64,000 nucleotides of DNA from Helicoverpa zea (taxonomy: Eukaryota; Arthropoda; Insecta; Lepidoptera; Noctuidae), in the NCBI RefSeq assembly GCF_022581195.2, contig NC_061462.1:9610001-9674000 (forward strand), written 5' to 3'. The position numbers and the translations under genes are program-made. This document shows positions 1-14,606 of this stretch, in pieces. Every line of letters begins with the position of its first letter. Within the stretch, counting starts at the first letter, position 1. The notes under the pieces are model-generated. The model had not been told where the DNA came from and made no database searches. It worked only from the letters and a program-made list of their open reading frames with translations.

Positions 1-3000
1 ACATAATATTATTGTAATTGTTACATCAATGAGTGATGAATTTAAAGATCCATTGTTATAATAATAGTCTCGTGTTTTGATTATTTTCAAATCATTCGAT
101 TGTTGTTTTATCAACATATTTAGTTAAAGGAAAGTAATTAAAGATGAGTCAGGAATACTAACTACATATTCTCAAAGCTCCGACCCTATAATCATCCACA
201 TGTGACTAAAATAGTAAAGAATGCTGACGACGACGGGAACAAATGACAATAGGTCATTAGAGTTATGTATGATACTAGAAATATTTGGCGATGGTGTTGC
301 TCTACATTCGAAGAACATTAATCTACTTAACCAGTAATAAAGGCTATATGTTACGTTATCGCAAAGCAAAGTCGTTACGTTTGGTGTTGCGTCACCTCTT
401 CTAATATGTACATGACCGGTCGCTTTGATCAAGCGTAGCGAAATCCAATTGGCGAAATATTATAAAAACCTTGATTTATCTTTATCTGCGTGAATTTTCT
501 GTTCAAAGCCACCACGTAGTTTAGCGGACTTCTAATGCAATAGTCGTTTCCTAGTTTTATTGGCTGTAGTTGCTAATTTTGCGCAAGGAAAATCAAATGA
601 GGTGTCCCAAACAACGACTTGACTAATAACTGTGCGAATGCAATAAAATGGCGGTTTAGCGTTTAGGTAACAAAGTCCGTGCTTTCAATCGACATTCGGC
701 TGGCTCTCGGCCGAGTCGCAGAGTCGCGCTTCTTGGAATTAAATGTCGCACCGCTCCAAATAGTTCGTTGCACTGTCCTCGCATCCAGCCATGGTGACCT
801 TACTCGAAACCAGACCACGTGGCTCATTTGGTATCACAGATATTATTAAACTTATAACCGCGTCCTAGATTGCATTCACTTCCTCTTCATAGAATTCTGC
901 CATTCATTCTACTGACCTATTGCAAATATCAATTTTGTATTATGTCCTGTGCCAATTATTGCCGTGGGTTGCTTTATTTATAATCATATCAATTACAATC
1001 TTGTTGTCAGTGCAACTTGCTGGAAGTCTATATTTATAGCGTGCAGTTACTGAAGCAGGTAATTCAATTTTTCTCGCTCCAATGAAGTTTTAATTCACAT
1101 TGCAATTAGGCGTTGGTCCAAAATTATTCTTTGTTCAGATTATTTCTGAGATTGAAGTAATTCCTGCCGTTACACAATATGACGTGCAGATTGCTTTAAG
1201 TGGCGTGACTGGACTTGATAGCATCTAAATTGCAAATGTAACAAGAGCTAAAAAGAGGCTCGCTTGATTGATTTTCCGAGTAATAAGATAAAATGGAAAA
1301 AAAAATATGTAACAAGCAACGATCACACTCTTGAATAAGTAATAAAATGCATGTTAAATATTTAGATACAAATATTTACGGATTTTGAGGTAGACGACAT
1401 CATCATATCAAACACAATAATCAGGATGATCAGGAAAAATTTTCTATAGCCTCGTATTCTGCATTCTTGATCCTACTTGAGCTTTACTGTCAATTGTAAT
1501 TATAAAGATAAATACCACGTTCACCTTTGTTAGTGGGTAATTAGTTCATAGTCATTGTGCAATCTGACCCGGGTACCAGTGACTGTGCTGTCATAGTCAC
1601 AAGTAACTCGCAGTCATGTGCCGATGCCCGGTTTGTATTCAATATCTGATGATTAGTGTCATGGGTGACAACTAGACATGTAAAAGTAGCCCAAACGGAC
1701 TGAGGAATTGGTGTCACTCATGTTGTGATGAGGTTACTTGTTGTCCAGCCAGTTTGTTACACAAAGGAGTGTTTAGGCATGACCAGAAACTCATTTCATA
1801 AGTTTAGCGTTGGTTTCTTCATTTTCAGAATCTCCAGGAGATTTTCTGGTCCTAGTCCTAAAGTAGTCAAACTATCAACGTTCATGTCAACTTGAAAATA
1901 TACCTTTCCATATCTTCTATATTCGACTCTTCTCCAAAACTAAAATGCGTTCACTTTTAACTCTTAAATTCATATGAACTTTATGTAAAACTTTTGTATC
2001 AAAGTTACCTAGTTTTCTACCACATAATTAGGTAAGTGGCAACAACCGTAACAAATGACGTAATATAACAAAGCTGTTGTGAATTTTTGCTTTCGTTAAG
2101 AGTTAAATATGATATAATAAAAGTGCCCGAATGGGTTGCGCCAAAGTGCCGTGAGAATACGAATTTCAATTAGTTTGTACATTTTCATTAGGTTTGTTAG
2201 TAACATGTTATACAATTTTATTAAGATCAAACTGTTTTTGGTGATACAGGAAAAAGGTTTAGTAGGTTTTCAGATTGTATTCGTAATCGTAACTTGCTCC
2301 TTAAGTAGGCATTCGTAGGTCCATAAAAATACCGTAACTTTACCGTATCTAGTGAAAACATGAACAAATTGTACATCTATGAAAATGTGTTAAATCCAGT
2401 GATTACTGCATTTAATAAATACTAGCCTGACGTCAATTTAGAGTTCAAGTAAAAGGTCAATTGCCAATTTCCTTTGAGATTGTCAGTGGCTAATTGCTTA
2501 TTGAGGAGATCTATGCTCTGGCCCACAATTTGAATAGTTTGGAGCCAAGATGCTGTAGATTATGTACCTACTGATAGTCTGGAAATTCAAGACTAAAATA
2601 ATCGACCAAATACATCTCTCAGAATGGATTACCCCAAAACCATCCAGTGTTTTATTTTTAAGCTAATTTACTTCGGAGAATTGGTTTTTGTATGAGTTTT
2701 CCTGCACGTGAGGAGTTTCTTCTTAGATCAAGAGTGTTTATTGTTATTTTGCGGGCTTGTTATTTTTAGCAATTGCTTCGAGTATAGGATCCGAGTTCGG
2801 AAAGTCTACTTCATCTGAAGATGCTTTTGGATGAAAAATCTTACCACTTCTTCGTGATTCATTTACGTGCTTAGATACCTAGACGTAGATTCCTTTTGTG
2901 TTCTAATCATTATTTACAAACGAATTAACCTTCCCACAGTGAAAAAAGTTTAACACTGAACCATTTTCTGTTGTTAACATAAAATTAGTTATTAGTCAGG

Positions 3001-3740
3001 CGCGTTTAACAATTTATTTATATTTTATGGCATTTCACACGACGGCACCGACACCACAATAAGCTCCCACCGTAAAATGGTAGACATCACTCGTTCAGGT
3101 ACCTAACTCGAAGTCGACTAAAAAACAAAATTGACAGCCAACGTCCAACGTAATATATTAATGAAAAGATGGGATAGAAAAAAGATATTAGAATTCGAAT
3201 TTTAAAAGGCGGCGCGTTCAAGCATCTGTGCTAGAGTTTATTTTGTTTGAGTGTTCGAAAAAGAAAACAAAAGTGTGGACGTTCTTTTCTCCTATTTTGC
3301 CTCTGACCTCGGCTCTTATTGACAATGGCTGCCAGAATGAAATATGGCGCGCCTCTAACGAAAAAGAGATTAGGTGGACGATATTATTTCTTGTCTATTG
3401 TAGAGTATCGGTGCGGCGCGGCACTGTTTGCCGTTTGAAATGCATTTCACCGTGTTATTTTTTTAATCACCTGTTAAGCTGTGACGAAGGTTATACTTAT
3501 TTTCTTAGGATATCAGGGCATCCATCATATTATCATTAGCATAACAAATAAACTTGATTTACAAGGATAAATTAGTTGATTTGCATCTAGAAGAAGTAAA
3601 CGATACTACATAGAACAGTAAATTATCAATAAAAAAAAAGACTGTAGCATGAGTTAGAAGCATTAAAGCATAAAATAACGCCTATCTATAATTGAATAGT
3701 AGCAAGTGATCCAAATCAGCGCATAAATATCGGGATGCGT
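1..3740. other. Non-coding, probable 5' intron or flank of Fps85D
   Basis: No open reading frame here resembles a protein I recognise, and none has a convincing exon structure. The sequence is AT-rich and non-repetitive by eye. Because the first recognised Fps85D exon at 17488 starts inside the F-BAR domain, this stretch probably belongs to a long upstream intron of that gene, or to its flank if the missing exons are small and lie further right. Confidence 0.5.
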
Positions 3741-3965
3741 TGGCGCCTGGGTTAGTTGACCAGTAACACATGTGCGGAGGGCGGGAGGGGAGTCTGGAGG
3801 GCCTGTAATGAAGCGGCGCGTGTGGCAGAGGGCAGACACAATAGCCGCCGCCGCCGCCGACGCGCCGAGCCTTCTCAGAACCGGTCCGAGGGCAGCGCTC
3901 CGCCGAATTTCGCGTCGACCACCCATCGCCCGCTCCGTCCTGGGCGATACTTATCGCGCCTGTAT
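3741..3965. promoter_or_regulatory. GC/CpG-rich island, candidate promoter or enhancer
   Basis: This block of about 220 bp is strikingly rich in G, C and CpG compared with the AT-rich surroundings and contains a short CCG trinucleotide run near 3847-3860. Overlapping open frames on both strands are what high GC produces by chance, and none looks like a domain. In an AT-rich insect genome such islands often mark promoters, 5' UTR exons or conserved enhancers. The role is inference only. Confidence 0.3.
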
Positions 3966-6900
3966 TTATGACTAGAAACACCATTACAGATACAGTCCCC
4001 AGGCGAAGAAATCGCAACTCGAGACCACCCGTTGTAGTTTCTGCTGCCAGTGAAATAAATCGCTCTGCGGTTTCTGCCTGCGCTTGCCGTTTGACTTATG
4101 CTTGGTAACAGCCGCGCTGTAGTCATAAATTCTCTGATTGAACGACACCCGTCTCATTCTTGAGCAGCCTGTTAACACTTCGGTATACAAATTTTTTGAA
4201 TCACTTTCAATAAGCAACCCTGGAGCCTTGCTTAGTGTGGAAGGAGAGGTAAAACTGCACCGCTAGATTAGACGCAAGGTGCGAGTGAGATGGAAGCCTG
4301 CACCGCTAGTCAGTGCAACGATCTCGCCTACTTAACGTCTACTCTACTCAACGATAGTGTTGTCGTTACTGTCAATCTTGGAATCATCGATGCATTGTCA
4401 GATGAATCAGAGCTTGTATGCCATTGTAACGGATATTCCGTACTGAGTTATAAACCCACACGCTAGCACACACCACCTTCAGGCTTCAGATTAGTTTCTG
4501 GTTCTGTGTCTCTAACTTGATTTATTTTCAACGTGTGAATGTATTCTATTAGGCGCAACCATCATTTCTCAAACGATTCCTTCATCAAACTTCAGTCGCT
4601 GACGCACTTTAACAGTAAGTTAAAAAAGTGAGTGACATTAGAGCGATCGTAAACGAACTTGTCTGTTGCCTTGTCGCGGCCACATTATAAATAGATGACG
4701 CATCTACCGAAATACTTATATTGGCAGAGAACGTTACATTAAATAATATGGATGTCTACTCCACGTGAATCTAGATGAATAAGAATATAAGAATTGTCTC
4801 TAATGAAGCAATCTTGTTTTAAGATTTATAGAGGCAACTGGAATAGATATTATGAGATAGTCGATATGTTGGTGCTGTAGTTTAGATTAATAATATTGCA
4901 ATCGATAAATATGGATCGAGTGGTCCCATCCCTGAGGCGTACAGTTCATTGAGTAAACCTGTGTCCGGGGCTGCGCCGCGGGCGCGCACGAACTGCCCGT
5001 GCTGGTGTGTGCGTCTGTGTCAGCCACTTATTTGTTGTGAGCACTCGTAAGTTTAGAAGCTCGCCGGCGCCCGCTCCGCTCTCCAACGTGTTTCGTTAGC
5101 TTTAACAGTTGTTATTGTATATTTATTGTTGTTGTTCGTTTCTCTGGGAATTATGGGTCGGTCTTTTATGTTATTACTGACTATCAAATATTTTTTAGAT
5201 GATTTATTAATAAAATAACCATATTCATATTCAAGTGTCTGGTAAAAGGAAAGATTCTTTCTACTTCGAATAATAGACATAACGCTAGAATTCCAGCTTT
5301 GCAACATAAACTTTTCGGGATAATTTCTTAACTGGATATTGAGTTCTTAAGAACATTTTCTATTACCGTCTTTTTCTGCTATCAATGCAATGAAGTTAAC
5401 TACTTCATTATCAATGATTGTATAAATCTAAACGAAAGCTTGTTTAATAAACATAGATTTCCGTGTTGACTCTGACATCGGTAGCACGAGCGAGGGAAAG
5501 TTAAACTTTCTGAATACTGATCGATTAAAAGTAAAAGTGCCTTCTATGTATTTGAGAACCTTAATTTGCGTAATAATATGTTATGCGAATTACGTGTAAG
5601 AACGTTATAATATGGTATGAACTGAATCCAAAGTGTAGTTACACCATATTTGATGGTGAAAAGAATATAAAGCAGATACATAAAACCATGTCGCATTGCT
5701 CAATAAATACATAAAGGTGTGAAGAGACATGCATGTATGTATGCAATGCAGTCTGAAAGGTGGCATAGGAGGAAAAATTGCGCTGACAATTAACCAGAAT
5801 TCTTTATCGGCAAAAATGAGGATCGGAAGGAGTCAGATGTAAAATGAGCCGTACAAAAACGATACGAAAAAGTGATGACTTGTTTGATGAGAATGATAAC
5901 GCGATGATAATTAAGTTACGTCTCGATTAAGAATCGAGATAATATTGAGTAACTGACTAGTTTTGATTTCTTGCAACGTCCATACATGATGGATGACTTC
6001 CGGATACCAAAAGAAGAATTCTGGGTCACAGTGGACATTTTGGGCTTCTCATTCGTTTAAAATTGGATTGCTGTTATTAACCTAATGACAATCGCTCTTG
6101 TGCTAATTATTGAACAACAATTAAAACAGATTTGCTAGTTCAATTTATCCCTAACCGAATAATTAACTTGTAGAAGTAAGAATCGTTTTAATGTTACAAT
6201 GTTCGCAAATGTCAAGAATCACTATAGTCTATGGAATTTCCGACACCTCCAGCCCTTTTAAGGTGCGTCGCTGCGACATTAGCCATGTATTGCGCTTAGT
6301 AACGTATAAGTAGTGGAAAGTTGTTGGCCCATCGCCGGTCTCGGTATCGCTAGGTCTTATAAGTATATATATTTGATGAGGAAAATCATGTCTGGAAACT
6401 AAAACTAAATTGATTGCTTTGCTACTTTCGAATATAAAAAAACTTGTTAAAAGTTTAATTATGTTTCTGAAATGAAGAATTTGAGGAGTAGGTCAATCCA
6501 TTTCGTTTTCGGCTAGAATTCGACCTGAAAGATGCAGCAAAGTTTGCACAAGTGTATCGGAGTACAACGAACAATGTCCCTGTTCGACGCGACGTTTTCT
6601 ACAACAACTAGGTAGTTTAGCTGGCGCAACATCGTCATCATACTTTAATACAATTCCACCATCTTACAAAGAGCCGCCGTAAAATCCAAAATTACCATTT
6701 ATTGCTTCATTATTGCTCTGGTGAGGGAAGCGGGGAGGGTCTGCTTACATTGGATGCCGATAACAACACGCAGTTTGTATAGCTGTGCAAATAGAGTCGG
6801 TTTGGTAGCAACACGCGCGATACCAAGAACTTTCTCGTTTACTTACCGTTGTACTTAAATTATATTTATCTTTGTTATTTCTATTAAGTCACCTACGGAT

Positions 6901-7950
6901 GTGAACTCTGATAATGTTGTTTGCTTGCACCTTTTCGTTGAAGTATTATTTTTTAACGTTTACATTGATTGTCAAACACGATAATGTCGGCTAGTGACCA
7001 AAGGACTTTAGAATGACTGCGTTGTTGTGTGTGTCTACATAAAGTAATATTAGTAACGATTCAAATATGTAAGTCGAGGAGGTCAACAGAATTGTGGGCG
7101 ATATACATTTGGATATACATGCTAAAATACTGCGTAGTATTGTCAGGCCACCCATGTCAAAAACAAAGGGTTCAGTGGCTTAGCAGTATTAGTTATCATG
7201 AACGTGCAGGCACGTAGGTACAGTCAACGTCCTCACTATATTGTTTACAGTATATAACAAAGATAAATCGCCACTATAGAGGAAAAAAGCATTCCAGTCA
7301 GGTTCTATAATAGGTGTTTATTTTGAGCTATGATAATCTGATGATGGAACGTGTTCAGGGGCTACTTCTCCTTTGCCGTTCTGGGTTGGGTTTTAACATT
7401 TTAAAACGTTAATAGTGGCTACTGCTTTTACAAATCCTAATAAATATGGATACCATAAGTTCTTAGTCCTGTGAACTAGATGAAAATAAAGAAGAGAAAT
7501 GGGCTTCCTCATCTAGATGATTGAAGATCGTATGGCATAAGGATAAATCTCCAAATCTTCCCGTTTTAAAAACCAAGATGGTGTCTGTCTATGAAAAATT
7601 ATAATAATTATAAAATTAAGGCATTTCCTGAATATTTACTTCGTCGCTCTCTCTTCACAGTCATAATCTGCGTAATATTTTTAATTATGCCTATAAACAC
7701 GACAACTGTTGACGTAAATCATAATATGACACCGTTACATGTTTTATTTTAGAAACGTTTTCTACATAATTTTATATTCATTCATATGCGTTGTGTGATA
7801 TTGATGAATATAGATATTTATTTATACGATACCTTCCTGTTTTCATATTTCATAATAAGTAAGTTCAGTCAAATATGATTAAACGGCTTTATTTTGCTAA
7901 TGGTGAATGATGTTCGTAGTCCATCTTAATTGATGTTATTTGGTATGTTT
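3966..7950. other. Non-coding stretch with a second small GC-rich patch near 4960-5090
   Basis: No gene is visible. A short GC-rich patch (CGCCGCGGGCGCGCACG near 4973) resembles the island at 3741. Near 4600-4625 a TCAGT initiator-like motif is followed by a GTAAGT donor-like hexamer, which could be a small non-coding first exon, but nothing confirms it. Confidence 0.35.
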
Positions 7951-8012
7951 CATCATCCTCATCCTCCGAGCCTTTTTCCACACTATGTTGGGGTCGGCTT
8001 CCAGTCTAATCG
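7951..8012 (-). mobile_element. SINE 3'-end fragment
   Basis: The stretch matches in reverse the 3' part of the full-length SINE at 39392-39774: the ATGATGATGA-type tail, the 'ccgagcctttttcc' block and the 'ggggtcggcttccagtc' block. Only about 60 bp remain, so this copy lacks the tRNA-like head. It lies in the presumed long intron of Fps85D. Confidence 0.75.
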
Positions 8013-10675
8013 TTTATTGTTCTGCGAAGATCAAAGAAATTTTTTTCTTTAGCACTAGAATTATCGAGTTAACTCAGTACCTAATTCTCATATAAAATAA
8101 CAGTTTTTCATCCTTGAGAATATAATCCATTTAAGTTTTAACCCCAGCGTTAAAAGAAAGAGCATCATCCCTACAACCTACAACATTGCAAATCAAAGCA
8201 CAAATTAAAACTATTAAATCATTCAAATAAAGCCAAACATTCCTGTCTAAACAATAATTGTGAAGGTTTTTTGCATCAATAAATTGGCACCTAAGTATAG
8301 CTTGGTTAGGCTTGGTGTAACTAATTGGTGCGAGAAGAGTGGAGTCGTGGGAACTCGCCCGCGGCAATCTGGCTGCTTCATTGAACCTGCCCATGAATAA
8401 AGCTATTGTTGCTATGCAATTTATCTGGTTATCAGCTAATTTGAGCTTTGGTTCTTCATTAAAACTGGCTCGGAATCCATTGATTTGTTGGTTAATGAGT
8501 TTTCTAGAACAGTCAACGACTTTTCCTTCGAAAAGAAACTTATGAATTCCATGTTGATGAAGATGATGGAAATAATACCCTTAATAGAAAAGGAAAGGTT
8601 ATTTTCATTCAAGTCTTCGTAATTTCAGATCTTTCCTCAAAGCCCTCATCGGTGACGTAAGTATGTGCGTACCTTCCACACAAGACACGTGTGCTTAGGT
8701 TCAGAATCTTTCGATTGTACTCATTTTCAACGTTCGTATTGATTTTCCTTCAAATGTAACTGTTATAAAGTCCCTTTTGTATGCAGTAGATTTGCGGTAA
8801 ATTCTGGTCCTATTTATCACACGAGAGATGCATGAAAATGAAAATGATGTTTTTCCTGCAGCTTTCAAACAGAAAATATTTGGAATAACGACCACAATTT
8901 CTAATAGTATAGGAAAACGTGAGGAAAGCATTTCTGACTCCCCCTTTGCTTAGATATTACCTATGTTTCGATCTCTCTATTTCTAACTGATGATATATCT
9001 AAGATTAAAGTAAGTAGTTACGATAAATATCTTGTTCAAATACATATAAATAACATGAAAGCTGGACTTCCTAGGAAAGCAATCTCGTATGTTTGTGGTG
9101 TTGTACATTACTTTCCAGTTTCCTATCAGTTTATCGATGGCACGTACCTAATGATTGTAAAGCAAATGAATTTTAATAGATCTATGTACGATATCTTATC
9201 GTCCATATAGATTGTGGATTATATCTTCCTATCTAGTCTGTGATTCACAGCGTTATCGGTTTACAAAATGACAAGACTACCGCAATTTCCGATTTAACAC
9301 TTCAATGTCGTGTCTTAAAATATTAAACACGGTATTTAAAAAAATTATGCCAACCCAAATTACAAATAGAGTCTGTCGTCATAAATCAACATGTTGTAAC
9401 CTCGGTATTGACAGGGTTTGGGCCAATGTGGAGCATATCACACGCCTGCGAACGTCGCTGCGCGTGCGTCTCACACGTGCAGGGCGCGGGCGACCAGCTG
9501 ACTAGAGAAAGCCGCCTCGCTTGCCACACCCAGCTGCAAGTTTTCCGCTTGTTCTATAGATACGAAGTTTTTGTGCATTGTGAAACTACGAACCTGTGAA
9601 GCATTAGGATTTCCTTTGATCTTTAGAGTACTTCCAGAATTCAGAATCGAATTGAAATCAAATAAGACACTATGCATCGATGAGACATGAACGCAAAGTA
9701 TGCGTGCATACAACATGAACACATTACTATTCAGTAATAGATTATAATGCCTGTTCATTTGCTTTATAGACTAGTAAACACCCTGTCTCCTGGGTCCTGT
9801 TCGCGCATATGGAACGAGCTTGGAATTTTAAATGCGGTGTCGTCACCAGCCCTGAGGTCATTCCCGGGCGTATCCCTTCACTTACTATGTGCAAGAGTGC
9901 CCAACGACTGCATTCGAAATTACCCTGAGACAGCAGATGACTCATAGTTAATGCTTGATTAAAAAGTTGGAGTAAGACACGTTTTGAAACATCAATCAAC
10001 ATTCTTAGTATCAAAGTCATCTTCTTTTTCCCTGAAAATTATTTTGACTGAGGAAAACTTTCCATTTGATTTATCTTCGTTAATCAATTGGCAGTCTGCA
10101 AAGTGAATATTAATAAAAAGTAGGTATTTAATCGTTTTACTACTGTGAAACGCCCAGAATCAGCAGGTTCTACAATCCAAAAGCTAGTTTCGACTGACTC
10201 ACCTGTCTTCAAGGAATCGCTAATCGATAGATAAGACGTTCTCAGTGACTCAGGCATTCATCATGTTTGTTATCAAATATTGAAATCGAACTTTATGCGT
10301 TGTAAAATAGCATGTTATAAATCTTTTGCATGTGTCATGTCACAATTAAATAAAAAGCTTTGTCGGGGTGAGTGAACAATGGTAAAACATGGTACGATGG
10401 AAGTCATGTTCACGGAATAGCCATCACTGCGCGCAGTAGACAATATAATGTGAAATGAATTGTTTCCCTCTCATACGGTGACCGCAAACATTTATCGTTC
10501 AGTGGTTTAAGCCAGTTTTGTTGTCAAAGTGGCCTTTTTGATTTTTTCGCTCTTTTTTCTGCGGTTCGAGTTTTCACTTTTGTTTCAAGGTTGATGATAC
10601 ACTTGCTAAACCTAAGCTGTATCAAACCTATGTTAAACATCACCTTATTTGTATTGAGAAATCAGAAACCTAACA
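8013..10675. other. Non-coding stretch with a GC-rich patch near 9440-9540
   Basis: No coding exon was recognised. The patch around 9440-9540 is unusually GC-rich (CGCTGCGCGTGCGTCTCACA) and includes an ACGTG core that some bHLH-PAS factors bind. This makes it a candidate cis-regulatory element, without further support. Confidence 0.3.
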
Positions 10676-10800
10676 TCTTTCAAATCAAAATCAAATCAAA
10701 TCAAATCAAATCGTTTATTTTGCAAAGAATTTTCATGTGTAAGTTATCGCCCACATCTATGATTTCTTTATTTGTTAGTTCGTATCTGTTAAGGGATTAA
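10676..10800 (-). mobile_element. Non-LTR retrotransposon 3' tail
   Basis: Read on the minus strand the sequence has AATAAACGA followed by several TTTGA units (plus-strand coordinates about 10680-10712). That is the 3' end layout of common lepidopteran non-LTR elements that end in short tandem repeats. No reverse transcriptase coding remains, so this is a severely 5'-truncated copy. Confidence 0.55.
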
Positions 10801-13800
10801 ATTTTTTTACAGAGATTTTTTTCCAACTGATATTGTTTATAAATAATGAGGTTTTTATGCGACCTACCGCCGACCCCACATTTGTTCGAAACGAAGTGAT
10901 AAAATTTATAAAATCCAATCATTTGAATATAAATAGCTTTGTCTGGTTTATTTCTTTGGACATGGTGATTAAATTATAAAATGTTATGTAAATATGTTGT
11001 GAAGGAGGCGCCGCCAGTAATGGGCACTCCTATTTTCCCAGGAGTGTCGGTAGAGGTGAAGATTGTAGATAAAATCAAATATGTACGTAGTTGGGACATA
11101 TTATATCTACTACTAGCAAATATGTTGTTTTATAATAAGATTAGGATTCGCTGAGAATAAAGCTAACTGAAGTGACGCGAGATGATGATAGAAGATGTTA
11201 CATAATAATTGGTTGGGATATACCGAATATTGAATAGAGAAATAAAATAACATTACACCAAATATGTATTTAGTAAAACTGCAGTATTGTAAAATCCCTA
11301 GTTCCTCATAAACTGACGTAAAACGACCAGCATGTTTTATCGTTTCCACGAAAAACGCTTTCTCTACCGTCAGCGGTATTGCTCAAAGAATCTTGGTTAA
11401 TGTCATTACAGCCTGCTATTGGCAGTAGGTTTTGTAACGTCTTAATTTTAAACTTTTCTCTTCCACGGTTTGTGTGGTAACAATCTTTAAAATACTGCTT
11501 TACGAAATTGCTGCCTGGTTTTATTTTATCTAAAATTTTTTTTCCACTTCTAAATTCGTTCTTTAGTAATCTTTTTTCTAGTGATGTAAGTCCTTACGGT
11601 TCACACTTCCGAAATGCTTAAGGACCACTTGAAGATCAAGATACTATGTCACATGCTCACGTCCGCTTTCTAACACCTTACATTGACAACTTGTTGCTTT
11701 TGCTAAACAAGGAAAAGCTTTTCCGAGTAATTCAATGGCTATAGCTTGACAAATATGACAAATAATTTTCTACAACTACTTTTATTTACAAAAAATCATT
11801 AGTAGGTACAGGTACTTATTCGGCGCAGGTTAATGCACAATATGTTCTCACGGGACCTGCTTTTGCTGACGCTTCTCGGAAGTCAAATACATAAAGGCAT
11901 TCTTTGGTCTAATGCGCCGACGTTACCGACGTCGTTAATACCATAATTTGTCAATATGTATTTAGGGTTAATATTACTTTTTTTCTTCTTGCCTATAGTC
12001 AGAAATTGCTCACTGCTTGGCATACCAGCTTTGTGGTTAAAAAGAATGCATTTAAATCGTAAATTAATCTTGAATGTCTTTAATATGTAGATACAGGCAA
12101 TAATATGTACAATCACAAGATTTTTTGTTAGCCTCGAATTCCATTAGTGGTGTATGACGTCAATTTGCCATTCAGTCGATTACCGTCGATGACGTGTGTC
12201 GATGGGCAACAATACAAGAAGATATCCTCAAGTGGAGTCAAAGGCACGCGTGTGAGTGGCCACATCTGACGAATGTGGGTCACAGACAATAGAGTTGCGT
12301 GTTTATGTTTATAAATATCTAGCACACATTCTTGCTAATGTCTCAGTAACAGGAGTTGAACGCGGTGTTCGGGATTCACTGGAAGCTAAATCCAGCCTGA
12401 CCTAGTTCGTTGTTTCCGTTTCATTTGCAAATTGTGGGCATTCACGTATCTGTTAATATAATTTAAGAAATAATTCCAGAATGTAATGAGGTATTTGCTG
12501 GCTGTACAATATCTCTGTTGCCGTATAAGGTAACTAAAGCTTTCTTATCAAGAAACGCGTTTAAGTGGTACTTACCCTTAGAACAATTGAGTGTAACCTT
12601 ACACGAACAGTTAGCTAGCTCATTTACAAAATGTAAAACTGTAGATATATTTCTATCGTAAAAGTAAAAATATAGGCTTCTTATCTAACCAACATTCAGA
12701 TAAAGCGAGGGTTTTACGTAGTGAGACACCGTTCTTAGAAACCGTTACCTTGTCTCCTTGCGTGCAGCGACATTGTTACTTTCTGCTTTTGTTCACGACA
12801 CCTACTAACCGAACCACTTGTGTTACTTATAGTTCTCAAGCCTTACACAGTTTTTTTGTATTTGCACAATACTATATTGCAATTTATTGCATTGTTACTT
12901 TCTCTATACAAAATTTTATAGGCAGTTATATTTGGACGATTTCACTTTTAATCTTCCATGGCATCTTATGTACATAAACCATTATGTTAAGTCATATTTT
13001 GCTTTTTATTGTAGTCCATGACTCAATTTAAAGCCATTCGATACACTTCGTGCTTTTAGCATTAGTGTTTACGCTGCTAATTGTCTTATTATGTTCATTA
13101 ATACGCAGATCATACCTACTATATTCACAATTTTTTACAGTTCTGTTGTTTATTTCGGCGATTAACGATTAGGCCATGGCTTTTGATTAATCTAATTAGT
13201 ATTAATTCACGTATTTGTTTTTAGTTTTGAAAACCTTTGACAATCATGTCGTCTCATTACTGGTGTTGATTGTAAATCATGGCTAATTTAGTAAGCGTAG
13301 ATATTGAAGTCAATGAACTGTATGCGTTGTTAGTGGTTTATCACAGGGCGCGTTACTAGGACCTGCAATGTACGTGACTTTTCCTTTTTCTTTTATATTT
13401 ACGTTAAATGTTATCCATATAGACCTAACGCCTGTGTCCCGTTTAATTTCAGTGCGAAAGTTTAAATTCAAAAGTATTATTAAGCATTTTGATAATTATG
13501 TAAGTAGAACTCGTCTGTTCTACTCCAGTCGTTACAACTTCTCAGAATATTACCAGTGTGATTTGAATGATAATGATATTATATCACATGGAAGTAGGTA
13601 CCGAGGTAGCGGTGGATGCTTTGTCAGCCTCCTTCAAGATTTGCTGTTCTAAAGAGCATTAACATGACAATCATGTTGTGCGGATGACCGTGTGCATTGT
13701 TCAATTTTAACGGTAATGCAAGTCACATACTTGGAATTTTCATAATGATGAACAGATTTTGAAGGTGCCCCATATCAAGTGGATTAGGTAGGTACCTTAA

Positions 13801-14600
13801 AATGAAAGTCACTTTCCTTTCCCCATATCAATAAAGGAACATTGAAATAAAATAATTAAAATGCAGTAACTTAGATATATAATGTTGATTCAGTTTATGC
13901 TAATTAATATGTTGTAAAAACAGTTGTAATGTTGATAAACTGATCTTTGACAATCCCCTTTCTTATATGAAGTTTTGTGTTCGGTGAATGATGCCATAAT
14001 TTGACGGTCTACCTTTATTTGCAATGATTGAATCTTTATGGATTATTAAAATACAAACCATAAAAATACTTCAAGAAGTTTTATCATAAATTGTAATTTA
14101 GGATTTGTAAAATTACGATTTTATTAGCATTGTGGGAACACTATCAAGATTATAGCTGCCAACTTTTTCCAGACGAAACCTGTCTGTTTGAGACGGTTTT
14201 TTTCGTTGATATGAGAGGCCACGAGATGTTGCCGTTAGCTCTCAAAATATGCGCTCGCGACCGGATACTGTTATTTTGATTTATTTTTCTTACGCCAAAC
14301 TAGAGTTTTATTAGCCAACATATGCCCATTTAATATCGATCTCACATTCTACTATATCGTTATGCGAATCTCGGTATTCGCAAATTAGGGTCTTTATAGT
14401 GAACTGTTGAGCGTTGCTTGAAGAAGATTAATAGCAGTGTCAAAAATGTTCGCACGTTTGTTACCACTTTGTGTGTTTCTTTTGTATTTAATACGATTTT
14501 AATTAAATCTGAAATTAATTTTCCTTTTATTTGTACCTCAGAGCGATGATGGTTATGATTCATCTAATGATGATTTGATGTGTTATGATTGTGATTTGTT
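10801..14600. other. Non-coding, no recognisable feature
   Basis: I see no exon, repeat family or RNA gene that I can support. The open frames present (up to about 94 codons near 13368) are low-complexity or unlike any family I know, and they lack neighbouring splice or start context. Confidence 0.4.
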
Positions 14601-14606
14601 CTAATC

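Noticed and set aside
3756..4017. Several overlapping open frames on both strands (60-110 codons)
   Set aside because: They arise from a GC-rich, stop-poor block, carry no recognisable motif, and overlap each other in conflicting frames.
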